From Kordiimonadaceae bacterium (GTDB lineage: Bacteria; Pseudomonadota; Alphaproteobacteria; Sphingomonadales; Kordiimonadaceae), in the NCBI GenBank assembly GCA_016765035.1, contig JAESQS010000167.1:1-32319 (forward strand): a stretch of DNA of 32,319 bases. The letters run 5' to 3'. This document shows, one piece after another, positions 17,786 to 26,366 of the stretch (within the stretch, counting starts at the first letter, position 1; each line of letters starts with the position of its first letter). Under the pieces are notes generated by a model. The model was not told the origin of the DNA and made no database searches. It saw nothing but the letters and a program-made list of their open reading frames with translations. A program made the translations under genes and the position numbers.

Positions 17786-20181
17786 TTAAAAGTTTAACCG
17801 CGCAGTGATCCCATACGTTCGTGGATCATTTGGGAAACCACTCAGGCTACCAGCTTGAGCCACAGAATTAAATATGGACTGAAGGTAATCTGTCTTAGTC
17901 AAGTTTCTGACCCACAAAGAGACTTCTCAACCAGTCGCTTCAACAGAGCGAATGCCAAGGCTTGCATTTACCATTGTTGTTGCCTCCTGCACGGTCAAGT
18001 CAGACAGAGCATCACCAACATTGCGCTCCCCCATATAATAGATCTCACCACGGATAAATCCATTTAGGCTGTCAGTTAATGGCCTGACATAGTCACTGGA
18101 AGCGGATACCGTCCACTTTGGCGCATCAGGCAGCGTTTCTCCGCTTAGGTCACACGGGGGCGCTACACCGGAAGGACACGGCGCATTTACAAACACCTCA
18201 TAAGCGGCATCATTATAGGAAAATGCTAAGGAGGCACTCAGGTTTTCAGTAAGGGCAAAACTAGAGTCAAGCTCAAAGCCTTTCACTGTAATGCTGCCCG
18301 CGTTGCTAAGCTCAAAGCCGATGCCATTAAATACTGATGCTTGGAAGTCCTTTACTTTTTGGTGATATAGCGCAGCATTCATTTGGCCACGTCCTTCCCA
18401 AAAACGCACTTTAGCACCAACCTCAAAGGCAGTGACGTTTTCGGGGAAAAACTCAAATTGATTGTCGTCACTCGCAACATTGTTAGAGGCCCCTCTTGAA
18501 ACGTTAAAGCCCCCTGCTTTATAGCCCACCGAAAAACTGGCGTAGGTATTGAATTGATCACTCCAGCTATGGGATACAATAGCATTGCCTGTCAGCTTAT
18601 CTTCTGAACGGGAGCGATCAAAATCCCGCAGAGGCGAAAATATTTGCAAGCCTGAGAAACCTATAAAGGCACCGCCAAACAAGGTATTTAAATCCAAGGC
18701 GGCAAGTGTATCTTGTACATCAAAGGTACCTGTCGCATCTTTATTCTCTTTGGTGTAACGCAGGCCGCCTGTCAGCGTCGTTTGATCGCTGATGTGGAAA
18801 TCTACTTGGGCAAAGACAGCAAAACTCTCTGATTTAGTATCGAATGCCTCTGAAACCTGCCCAGTCCCTTCGGCAAAAAAGGTGCCTGCTGGCAAGCCTA
18901 GAATAAGCTGCTCAAGAGCATCCAAATTACCGAACCCTTCACAATGGTCCCAAAGCCGGCCAAGAGGTCGAAATACGGCCTTGTATCGGCACCATAAAGT
19001 GACCAGCCAAGGGAATCTAGGCTCTGGTTGGAATAGAAGCCGCCAGCCATCCAATCAACAACCGTGTCCTCTGTTGACGTGAAGCGTACCTCTTGTGTGA
19101 AGATCTGAATAGCGCTTTCCGAGCCATTACGAACAGTTATATCGATATCCGTATAATCGGTGTCAATATCCACCGCAGTTTGAAAATCGCGATATGCTGT
19201 AATCGAGGTTATTTCAAAACCATCTAAATCCACAGTCACTTCTGCAGAAAACCCAAAGTCATCCATTGTGGTATTCAATATGCCATCAAAGCTAACTCTT
19301 CGGTCGAAAGGTGTACTTGGGGCATTTATTGGGCCAATCACAGTGCCACCCAATGCTGCAATTGCACCTTGGGTTGGCCCGTTAAAGACAAAAGGTGCTG
19401 CGCAACAGCGTTCGTCAATCTGAGAATAATCAGCTATCATTCTAACGGATACTGTTTCAGAGGGCTCAAATAACAATTGGCCGCGAAGCGCCCACCTGTC
19501 CTTATCGTTAACCTCGCTTCCATCAAATAGATTAGTAATGAAACCGCTGCGCGAATTAACGTTGCCAGAAAGCCTAAAGGCCACTTTATCGTCAACAATT
19601 GGGCCTGTTACAGTCCCTTTGACAATAACTTGATCGTAGTTTCCGTATGTTGCAGAAACCATGCCTCCTGCATCATATTCGGGTTTTTTCGTTACAAAAG
19701 AGATCACACCCGCAGAGGTATTTTTACCGAATAATGTGCTTTGTGGTCCGCGTAATATTTCTGCGCGTTCTAGGGAAAGAAAATCCCCAATCGCCGTGCC
19801 TGTGCGTGCACGATAGACACCATCCACAAAAATGCCGACTGATGGCTCTATACCGATGTTGAAACTGGATGTACCAAGCCCTCTTATGGCCACAATAACA
19901 TCCCCCGGCGCGGCAGACTGCGTAACATTGAGCGTGGGCGCGAGTGACATTAGACCACGAATATCTGTAATATTCGATTTGCGAATAATGTCGCCTGTAA
20001 TGGCATTAATCGAGATTGGAACGTCTAAGAGTGATTTCGCCCGCTTTTGAGCAGTGACTGTAATCTCTTCCAAAGTAAAACCTTCGGCGTCAGCTCTGTC
20101 TTCAGCAAGCAATGGCTGGCTGGCCATTGCTGCCGCGACTGCCAGCGATGAAATAGATGTGCATAATCTGGTATTGGTCAT
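17786..20181 (-). pseudogene. TonB-dependent receptor (no STN domain), broken by a frameshift and a nonsense codon
   Basis: Starting at the ATG at 20181, the first frame gives a signal peptide (1-26), TonB box (LEEITVTAQKR, about 37-47), plug (VAIRGLGTSSFN, EILRGPQSTLFGKNTSAG) and half of the barrel. Near 18943-18952 the frame shifts: GFGTIV continues as EGFGNLDALEQ in another frame, consistent with a single-base loss in GTGAAGGG. The second frame stops at a TGA at 17927-17929. The downstream codons EVSLWVRNLT...YGITARLNF form a proper receptor C-terminus ending at 17786-17788, so that TGA replaces a codon, probably TGG (Trp). It is of the large sphingomonad-type TBDR family. With no STN domain it would have been an importer only. 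The linked GDPD-like and hydrolase genes remain open. Confidence 0.9.
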
Positions 20182-20568
20182 ACTACTCCCCTATTTTATT
20201 CTTGAAGCTCTCCTCTTTTGCTCTAGATCGCATCCGGCTAAATATGCATCGCCTGCTCACGCGCGACTTACCATTTGGCACACTCCACAGTGTATCTAGC
20301 AAGTGGGTGTGCCAGAGAGTAAGCGGGGCGTGAGCGGATATGTAACTACGCAAAAAGGATACGATCTAACGGCAGTTTTGAGCTTCCCCCATCCTAAGTA
20401 TTGTTACCTCTTATTAAGGCCCCCTATCAGCAAAGCCGATTGCGCACCATTAACGGAAACTGAATTCTATTTCAGTTTTATTTAAAAAGCAACTGGAAGT
20501 TACCTATCAGCACCTATAGGTATGACTATCTACTATGTTGGTTGAAATATCACGCTTCTATTTTAAGC
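20182..20568. promoter_or_regulatory. Intergenic region upstream of the broken TBDR
   Basis: These 387 bases lie between the M14-like gene and the receptor start, both on the - strand, and contain no convincing gene. GGCACAC (20277-20283) and GTGTGCC (20307-20313) form an inverted repeat about 100-130 bases before the receptor ATG, a possible operator. AAACTGAA (20457-20464) and TTCAGTTT (20471-20478) form an 8-bp hairpin followed on the + strand by TATTTAAA. ACCTATAGGT at about 20512-20521 is a 10-bp palindrome. No assignment of regulator to site is possible. Confidence 0.4.
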
Positions 20569-21744
20569 TCATTCCTGCACTACCACAGTGTTTTCAGCGG
20601 CCCAATCTATCGCCCCCTGAACTGTTTTTTGGAAGATATCCTGAGCTTGAACCAATGCCTTATCCTGCCACTTTTCGTCTGTAGGGCACCATAATTCCCG
20701 GCTCTGCCAATAGAATTTTTTACCTCTCTCGGAGGTAATGTCCCGCGTATGTACAAAATAGCGGGATAAAAGCATAGCGCGTAAATTCTCCACTTTCTGC
20801 ATCAGCGGCTCTATAGCTTCATCGGTAAATTCAACAACCCCGCCAGCTACATCCATAGCCGGGGCTACACAACGCTGAACCCCCCACATTAAGATGCCAT
20901 TTCTGTCTGGTCGTCCGCCATCACGGCCAAGACCAGCATCCCATTTTCCGTCTACTATGGCCGGGTCTACATTTTCAGCACCCCACCATGACCGGCAGCG
21001 ACCAAAAAGCTGACCCCCTGGTTTATTGAAATTCAAATAGCCAAAATCATCAGTGCCACAGCGGATCAAAGAATGCCAATCTAGATAGGCTATATGGCGA
21101 ACCTGCTTGTTCAACCGAGCAAGAATGCGCTCCATAACACGCGAAGACCATTCTAATTGCCCCCCGCCATAACCAACGCCAGTAGGCCATCCATATTGGC
21201 CAGCACTCAGTGCATTCTCTACGGCCAACCCGCCATGTTCTTGCAAGAGAGCGGCAAAGGCGCCAAGCGTGTCACCAAACAACGCTTCGTCAAAACGATC
21301 TACTGGTGGTAGTTTATCATGGAGTTTTTCATACAGTGCTGGCGCGCTAGGCACGTCATTAAAGTTGACCCAATTTCTATTCAAGTCCACGTTATTTTCA
21401 TTGTAGCGGGTCATATACGCAAAGCCGAAGGGATTGAGCGCATGGACCATCAGCACAGCCACATCTGATGGCAAATTTGCCAAGGATCCATCCGTAAGAG
21501 CCTGAATTTGTGCCGCAGAACCGCAAAACCCTTCAGGCCCGTGCACACCACTTACACATAAAAGTACAACGCTGGCATCTTCGGCTCCCAGCCAAGCAGT
21601 GTCCACGGACAAGTCAGATCCATCCGCCGTTTTTTCTGAAGGGTGTACATAGGCTTGGCACGTTGCCCCCGCTGTTTCAGCGGCAGCCAAAAAGGCAACC
21701 CGCGCTTCTTGGTAACTATTTGAAAAATATATTGGTCTCGTCAT
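20569..21744 (-). CDS. M14-like zinc metallopeptidase, DUF2817 family
   Basis: This 391-residue protein carries the DUF2817 pattern, a branch of the M14 carboxypeptidase fold. His68 and Glu71 in SGVHGPEGFCG are the first two zinc ligands, NENNVDLNRNW (115-125) matches the substrate-binding NxxxxDxNRN segment, and His224 in YLDWHSLIRCG is the third ligand. Glu305 in GGVVEFTDEA is the likely catalytic glutamate. No signal peptide is seen, so it probably acts in the cytoplasm on imported peptides or amide-linked compounds. The family's physiological substrates are not well defined. A 12-bp palindrome, TTATTTAAATAA, lies about 110 bases upstream, between this gene and the divergent TetR gene. No strong Shine-Dalgarno sequence is visible (GAAAAG only). 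Confidence 0.88.
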   Translation of the reverse strand: MTRPIYFSNSYQEARVAFLAAAETAGATCQAYVHPSEKTADGSDLSVDTAWLGAEDASVVLLCVSGVHGPEGFCGSAAQIQALTDGSLANLPSDVAVLMVHALNPFGFAYMTRYNENNVDLNRNWVNFNDVPSAPALYEKLHDKLPPVDRFDEALFGDTLGAFAALLQEHGGLAVENALSAGQYGWPTGVGYGGGQLEWSSRVMERILARLNKQVRHIAYLDWHSLIRCGTDDFGYLNFNKPGGQLFGRCRSWWGAENVDPAIVDGKWDAGLGRDGGRPDRNGILMWGVQRCVAPAMDVAGGVVEFTDEAIEPLMQKVENLRAMLLSRYFVHTRDITSERGKKFYWQSRELWCPTDEKWQDKALVQAQDIFQKTVQGAIDWAAENTVVVQE

Positions 21745-21851
21745 TTAGCTTTTCATTTTCTATTATTCTGAAGCAACTCATTGCCTATAAAATGGACCGA
21801 TTGACGGCCAAACATGGTGTTTCTCCCATACCGCCTAGCATATTCTTTTTT

Positions 21852-21863
21852 TTATTTAAATAA
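21852..21863. promoter_or_regulatory. Candidate operator palindrome TTATTTAAATAA (site 1)
   Basis: This perfect 12-bp palindrome lies in the divergent region between the M14-like gene (start 21744) and the TetR gene (start 21977), flanked by T- and A-runs. The same 12 bases occur at 29621-29632 and longer variants at 22646 and 24002. The divergent placement next to a TetR gene is typical of an autoregulatory operator. The sequence is purely A/T, so chance or promoter-like composition is a real alternative. Confidence 0.4.
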
Positions 21864-21976
21864 GAAAAATAATGAAAAAGCTTTAAATGATATCAGTAGG
21901 TTCTCACTTGCCAAAACAAATGAGGGCGACTAGCCTGTGAAAATCATCAACTCTTATAGAGATCGTAGCAGTCACT

Positions 21977-22615
21977 ATGGCGAGACCCGCAAAACTAACC
22001 GCGCAGCCCGCTAAAAAGGCAGTACAGCAACGCGGTGAAAAAACAAAAAAGAGATTTGTTGAAGCAACCTTGAAGCTGGCAAGCAAAGCGCCAATGCATC
22101 TAGTAACCTCTAAAAATATTTCCGAGGAAGCGGGTACTGCATGGGCCTCGGCGCAGTATTTTTTGGGCAGCAAAGAGGACTTGATGGTCGCGTCAATCCG
22201 ACATGCGTCAGAACAATTTATCAAAATATGTGAAAAAGAATTCTCTCGCCCCTCCTATTCCAAAGAAGATTTGGAAACCGTGGTTTTCTTCTTTTGGCGT
22301 GCGGCTAACAAAAGCAAGGCGGTGCTAAACCACGAGATTGCAATTAGCTGTTTGCATGACAAAGCTGTTACTGAGCTAAACCGAGAAATAATCCTGCATA
22401 CAATGGATTTAACAATAAAATATGTTGAAGAAAAAATCACAGAATTTTACCCTAACGCATGCATCGAACACTTTCAAAACCTACTCTTCGTGATAGAAAC
22501 TTTTTTCACCGGGCTGCATTTCCGCCGGGACTTTACACGGCCTGATGTTGCCGAAAGAAAGTTAGATCTTCTTAGTAAATTATGGGTGAATGCATTACAT
22601 GGCTGTGCTCAATAG
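21977..22615 (+). CDS. TetR-family transcriptional regulator
   Basis: This 212-residue protein starts with a basic tail rich in Ala, Lys and Gln (1-25). A TetR-type helix-turn-helix follows at about 22-71: GEKTKKRFVEATLKLAS, VTSKNISEEAGTAWASAQYF, LGSKEDLMVASIRH. The position usually read as TFYYYF is SAQYFLGSKEDL here, a normal variant. The C-terminal helical domain (about 80-212) has no clear subfamily. It is divergent from the M14-like gene and followed 122 bases later by the DUF819 gene. It is the best local candidate for binding the TTATTTAA-type palindromes found before these genes, the receptor at 24105 and the hydrolase at 29559. Confidence 0.87.
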   Translation: MARPAKLTAQPAKKAVQQRGEKTKKRFVEATLKLASKAPMHLVTSKNISEEAGTAWASAQYFLGSKEDLMVASIRHASEQFIKICEKEFSRPSYSKEDLETVVFFFWRAANKSKAVLNHEIAISCLHDKAVTELNREIILHTMDLTIKYVEEKITEFYPNACIEHFQNLLFVIETFFTGLHFRRDFTRPDVAERKLDLLSKLWVNALHGCAQ

Positions 22616-22645
22616 TTTCAGAAACACTTTATCTTTTCTAATAAT

Positions 22646-22661
22646 TTATTTAGTTGAATAA
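22646..22661. promoter_or_regulatory. Candidate operator, imperfect palindrome (site 2)
   Basis: TTATTTAGTTGAATAA is symmetric at 12 of 16 positions and lies 76 bases before the preferred DUF819 start. It resembles sites 1, 3 and 4 in its TTATT...AATAA ends. This is a weak but consistent member of the set. Confidence 0.3.
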
Positions 22662-22737
22662 AATATAAATTCACTTTATGAACAATGTGGAAAGCTGCAT
22701 TGGCCAAATATGGCAAGTAGAAAAGAGTGAGCGAAAA

Positions 22738-23970
22738 ATGGTGACAGTTGCAGAAACCTTGACCGAAACCAATGGTACAATACCCGCAGCCGTCACGCCT
22801 CTAATTTCCGGCCCTCTCGAAATCTTTATGGTTTTGGTCTTTATTGTTTGCGGCCTGATTTGGTTAAGCGAAAAGCCTCCCTTCTCCCGCATCTTTAAAA
22901 CACTGCCGCTGGTTATTTGGGTAGTGCTCATTCCCGCTATGCTGACAGGGTTCGGCATCATACCAACAGGCTTGGACCTCTATTTAGACATCGGTAAAAT
23001 CGGATTACCTCTCTCTCTTTTTTATCTGATCATTTCATGTGACCTGAAAGGCATCAGTAAACTCGGCAAGCCAGCCATCATAGCGGCCTTAGGGGGCACA
23101 CTTGGCATAGCCATCGGCGGCACACTAGTCGTGATGATATTTGCCACGGGAGACAATGCTGGCCTTTGGCAAGGCTTTGCCGTTATTTCAGCGGGCTGGA
23201 TTGGCGGCACTGCAAACGGCGTAGCTGTACAGCAGGGGTTACAGGCTCCTGCCGATATTATCGCACCCTTGATACTGATGCAGACACTGACAGGTTTCAT
23301 CTGGCTCATGCTCTTGCTATCATTTGCTCGGCACCAAAAGTGGCTAACGAACATTCTACAGAGCCAGCACAAAGACACACCACATGTCGCAGCATCAGTT
23401 ACAGATGATGCAAAGGAAAAATTTTCGCTAAAAGCTCTTACTGGCCTGCTCGCCCTTGGTTTTCTGGCATTAATTGTATCTGGTGCAATTGGCCAAGCCC
23501 TTCCAGAAATAGGCACCCCAACGATTGTCTCTCACGCTACCTGGGTAATATTGCTCATCTCATCGCTTGCGATTTTCGTGTCCAGCAGCCGCACAATAAA
23601 AGTACCCACAGACCAAGCATCAAACTTCGGCTATCTGTTTCTTTATATGATGCTCGCTTCCTTGGGGACGCAGCTTGATTTTTCAGCCTTTGACCAAGTC
23701 GGTATCTATTTCCTCGCAGGATTTATGTGGCTGGCAGTCCATATTATTGTGCTGTTACTCGTTGCTCGTCTATTTCGCTTACCGGCGGCGATGGTGGCAA
23801 TTGGTAGCATGGCCAATATTGGCGGTATCGTTACGACACCCCTCGTCGCAAGCTATTATGACAAAAAATTGGTGCCACTGGCATTACTCATGGCAATAGG
23901 GACACAAATCATCGGAATTTATTTGCCATTTCTCCTAGCAAGCCTCTTCGCAGCATTAGCCTTACCTTAA
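22738..23970 (+). CDS. DUF819-family multi-pass membrane protein, putative transporter
   Basis: I prefer the ATG at 22738 (GAG-rich AAGAGTGAG upstream); an ATG at 22678 without a ribosome-binding site would add 20 residues. The roughly 410-residue product is strongly hydrophobic with about ten or more membrane segments, and carries DUF819 (YjcL-like) motifs: LPLSLFYLIISCDLKGISKLG, then GGTLGIAIGGTLV and the signature SAGWIGGTANGVAVQQGL. A hydrophilic loop around QSQHKDTPHVAASVTDDAKE separates the two halves. Members are inner-membrane proteins of uncertain function, and some have been suggested to transport small organic or amino-acid-derived molecules. Its place between a TetR gene and a TonB receptor, close to peptidase/hydrolase genes, suggests inner-membrane movement of what the receptor brings into the periplasm. 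That role is inferred. Confidence 0.87.
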   Translation: MVTVAETLTETNGTIPAAVTPLISGPLEIFMVLVFIVCGLIWLSEKPPFSRIFKTLPLVIWVVLIPAMLTGFGIIPTGLDLYLDIGKIGLPLSLFYLIISCDLKGISKLGKPAIIAALGGTLGIAIGGTLVVMIFATGDNAGLWQGFAVISAGWIGGTANGVAVQQGLQAPADIIAPLILMQTLTGFIWLMLLLSFARHQKWLTNILQSQHKDTPHVAASVTDDAKEKFSLKALTGLLALGFLALIVSGAIGQALPEIGTPTIVSHATWVILLISSLAIFVSSSRTIKVPTDQASNFGYLFLYMMLASLGTQLDFSAFDQVGIYFLAGFMWLAVHIIVLLLVARLFRLPAAMVAIGSMANIGGIVTTPLVASYYDKKLVPLALLMAIGTQIIGIYLPFLLASLFAALALP

Positions 23971-24001
23971 CAGCGACGAGAAACATCGTTTTCAAGCCTC
24001 T

Positions 24002-24022
24002 TTATTTAATTTGCTTAAATAA
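24002..24022. promoter_or_regulatory. Candidate operator, TTATTTAA-N5-TTAAATAA (site 3)
   Basis: The two 8-base arms (24002-24009 and 24015-24022) are a perfect inverted repeat with a 5-base spacer, 31 bases after the DUF819 stop and 82 bases before the receptor ATG. This is the strongest of the four related sites and fits a TetR-type operator before the receptor gene. A weak terminator function for the upstream gene cannot be excluded. Confidence 0.45.
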
Positions 24023-24104
24023 GATATTTATGCATATAGTCCCGTCATAAATAAATTCAGCCCTACATCTTAAAGCCAACGGCTGGAACCAGGAGGAATT
24101 AATT

Positions 24105-26276
24105 ATGAAGATATGTACTACACATACAGCTAACCTTAAAACCGTAACATCAATACTAGCACTTAGCCTATCTGCCACAGCCATGACACATACCGTGTCA
24201 GCCGCAGGCCAAGACGATGAGTTCGCGTTTGAAGAAATCATCGTAACAGGTGAGAAGCGCGCGAAATCGCTGCAGGACACACAAGTTAGTGTTGCCGTTT
24301 TAACTGGCGAGACGCTCAACCGCCAAGTAGTGATTGACATCGAAGAAGCCCTACTGCGGATTGGTAACGCCGATATTGCAACAACGGGTGATCTTTCAAT
24401 CCGTGGAATTAGCAAACAAGGCCCAACCGGTGGCGTCCCCACCAACCGCATGGTGCTTGGTTATTATGTGGATGGCATTGCCTTAAGTGGTCAAGCTCAA
24501 CGCTTTGCGCTCTCCAATTGGGATATTGGCCAGATCGAAGTTTTGCGCGGTCCTGTTACGACAGTTCAAGGGCGCAATGCACTTGCAGGCGGCTTAATCA
24601 TTACTACAGGCACTCCTGAAAATGAATGGGGCGGCAAAGCGCGCATAAGCTACGGTGAGCACAACACTTACCAACTTGCTGCGGCACTCACAGGCCCGCT
24701 TGTTGAAGATATTCTCGCTTTCCGCGTTTCAGTTGATCACAATAAATCTGATGGCTATGTAACCAACACGACCAGAAACGAAGACGACTACGGACAGTCT
24801 GACTCGACTACTATTCGAGGCAAGCTTCGCTTTGAGCCGGCTAGCCTGCCAGATTTCACTGCCACAGCCGCTTTTACCCATATCACTATGGATAGAACTG
24901 CTGGCATGGTTGAAATACTAGGCCCTGACTTTGAAGCACGCACCTCAATCTCTGGCGCGCCAACAGTTTCAAAAACGGATGGTATAAGCCTGTACTCACT
25001 CACAATGGATTATGATTTTTCAGATCATTTCTCAGTAAGGTCCGTAACAGCCTACCAAGAAAGTGATGTGATCAACGAAGGGCCGTTTCAAGAAACTGAC
25101 CCGAATAATCCTCAGCGTACCACCTTTGGTCTCTTTGAAGATTCCCTCTTTTCACAAGAGCTTTTATTCACTTACACCAGTGACCGTTTCACAGCCCTAA
25201 CGGGATTTTATTACGCAGATATAGAAAACCGTCAGGAACGTGGCGGCACTTTTGAAGCTGGCCTTTTCAATCCTCAGCTATTTGGCTTGGATGCCGTCAA
25301 TGTCTCTCCTCTCACCGAAGAAATCAGCAACTATGCAGGGTTCCTTGATCTCAGCTTTCAGCTCAATGAATGGCTTGAGCTGACAGGCGGCATACGGATA
25401 GACAAAGAAAATAACTCTTTCACGCGCTCTTCAAGCGGCCTTTCCATCCCGGCCCTATCCTTAGACCTATTCCCTGCGTTACCGGCAACGACGACGGAAA
25501 ACAGCGGCGGCACAGAGGTTCTTCCTAAAATTGGTGTTGTTGCATCCCTGAATGACGATGTATCCCTAGGCTTCACCTATTCACGTGGATACCGCCCAGG
25601 AGGCTCTGGTGTAAACCTTATCGAACTCTTGCGCACTGGGCAGCCAGATTTCTTTGAATATGATGCCGAGCAAACCGATAACTATGAAGTTAGTTTCCGG
25701 TCACAGTGGTTTGAGCGCGCTCTAACAATCAACGCTAATGCCTATATGATTGACTGGAGCAACCAACAAGTGAATATATTTGGCTCGTTTGGTGCTGGGT
25801 TTGATGACACAATTATTACAAACGCAGGGGCTTCCACCGTGAAGGGCCTCGAAGTTGAAATCACAGGTCACATTGGCAGGCTGGATCTATTCACAAGCTT
25901 CGCCTTCTCCGATACAGAATTCGATGAATTCATCGCTAACGGTCAGGACTTTCAGGGACTAGAATTTTCCCGCAGCCCTAACTTTTCCGGGTCTGCAGGG
26001 TTCTCCTACGACTTTGAAAATGGCTTTTTCCTGTCTGGAAACGTGAACCATATGGGCTCATCTTACCAGAATAACGAGAACAGCATTTCACTAGATAGCT
26101 ATACAATTGTGAATGTAACTGCGGCTTATGAAGGGGAAAACTACCGGGTCTTTGCTTTCGCGAAAAATCTTTTCGACGAAACAGCAACGACGCAGATATC
26201 CTTCGAAGGGCCTGCAGAACTCCGCCGCCTACGCCCTCCGCGCTATATTGGTGCTGGTGTAGAGTTTAGCTTCTAA
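24105..26276 (+). CDS. TonB-dependent receptor (no STN domain), intact
   Basis: This 723-residue outer-membrane receptor has an ideal ribosome-binding site (AGGAGGAA, 24091-24098). It has a signal peptide (1-34, ending THTVSAA), a TonB box (FEEIIVTGEKRAKS, about 42-55), and a plug with DLSIRGISKQGP, YYVDGIALSG and IEVLRGPVTTVQGRNALAGG. The C-terminal barrel holds LGFTYSRGYRPGGSG and ends in ARYI-type RYIGAGVEFSF with a terminal Phe, the usual outer-membrane sorting signal. Without an STN domain it should be an importer that does not signal to FecR. Regulation is more likely through the nearby TetR protein and the palindrome at 24002. A rho-independent terminator follows 24 bases after the stop. 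The substrate is unknown; neighbouring esterase- and peptidase-type enzymes hint at an ester- or amide-bearing compound. Confidence 0.95.
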   Translation: MKICTTHTANLKTVTSILALSLSATAMTHTVSAAGQDDEFAFEEIIVTGEKRAKSLQDTQVSVAVLTGETLNRQVVIDIEEALLRIGNADIATTGDLSIRGISKQGPTGGVPTNRMVLGYYVDGIALSGQAQRFALSNWDIGQIEVLRGPVTTVQGRNALAGGLIITTGTPENEWGGKARISYGEHNTYQLAAALTGPLVEDILAFRVSVDHNKSDGYVTNTTRNEDDYGQSDSTTIRGKLRFEPASLPDFTATAAFTHITMDRTAGMVEILGPDFEARTSISGAPTVSKTDGISLYSLTMDYDFSDHFSVRSVTAYQESDVINEGPFQETDPNNPQRTTFGLFEDSLFSQELLFTYTSDRFTALTGFYYADIENRQERGGTFEAGLFNPQLFGLDAVNVSPLTEEISNYAGFLDLSFQLNEWLELTGGIRIDKENNSFTRSSSGLSIPALSLDLFPALPATTTENSGGTEVLPKIGVVASLNDDVSLGFTYSRGYRPGGSGVNLIELLRTGQPDFFEYDAEQTDNYEVSFRSQWFERALTINANAYMIDWSNQQVNIFGSFGAGFDDTIITNAGASTVKGLEVEITGHIGRLDLFTSFAFSDTEFDEFIANGQDFQGLEFSRSPNFSGSAGFSYDFENGFFLSGNVNHMGSSYQNNENSISLDSYTIVNVTAAYEGENYRVFAFAKNLFDETATTQISFEGPAELRRLRPPRYIGAGVEFSF

Positions 26277-26300
26277 GCTTTTCTTTCTTGAACAATTGTT

Positions 26301-26334
26301 GGCAGCATGGCTTTTTGTCGTGCTGCCTTTTTTT
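26301..26334 (+). terminator. Rho-independent terminator after the TBDR gene
   Basis: GGCAGCATGGC (26301-26311) pairs with GTCGTGCTGCC (26317-26327), an 11-bp stem with two G-T pairs and a TTTTT loop, followed by seven T. It covers the ATG at 26307 that would otherwise be a possible start of the next gene, which argues for the later start at 26367. Confidence 0.9.
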
Positions 26335-26366
26335 ATATTTCAGGCCCTATAAATGAGATTGCAGGT

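Noticed and set aside
20457-20485. Fifth copy of the TTATTTAA operator upstream of the broken receptor
   Set aside because: Only one half-site is present, it lies nearly 300 bases from the start codon, and it is explained by a local hairpin.
26307-26366. Extended N-terminus of the PAF-AH-like protein
   Set aside because: The ATG at 26307 lies in the stem of a strong rho-independent terminator of the preceding gene.
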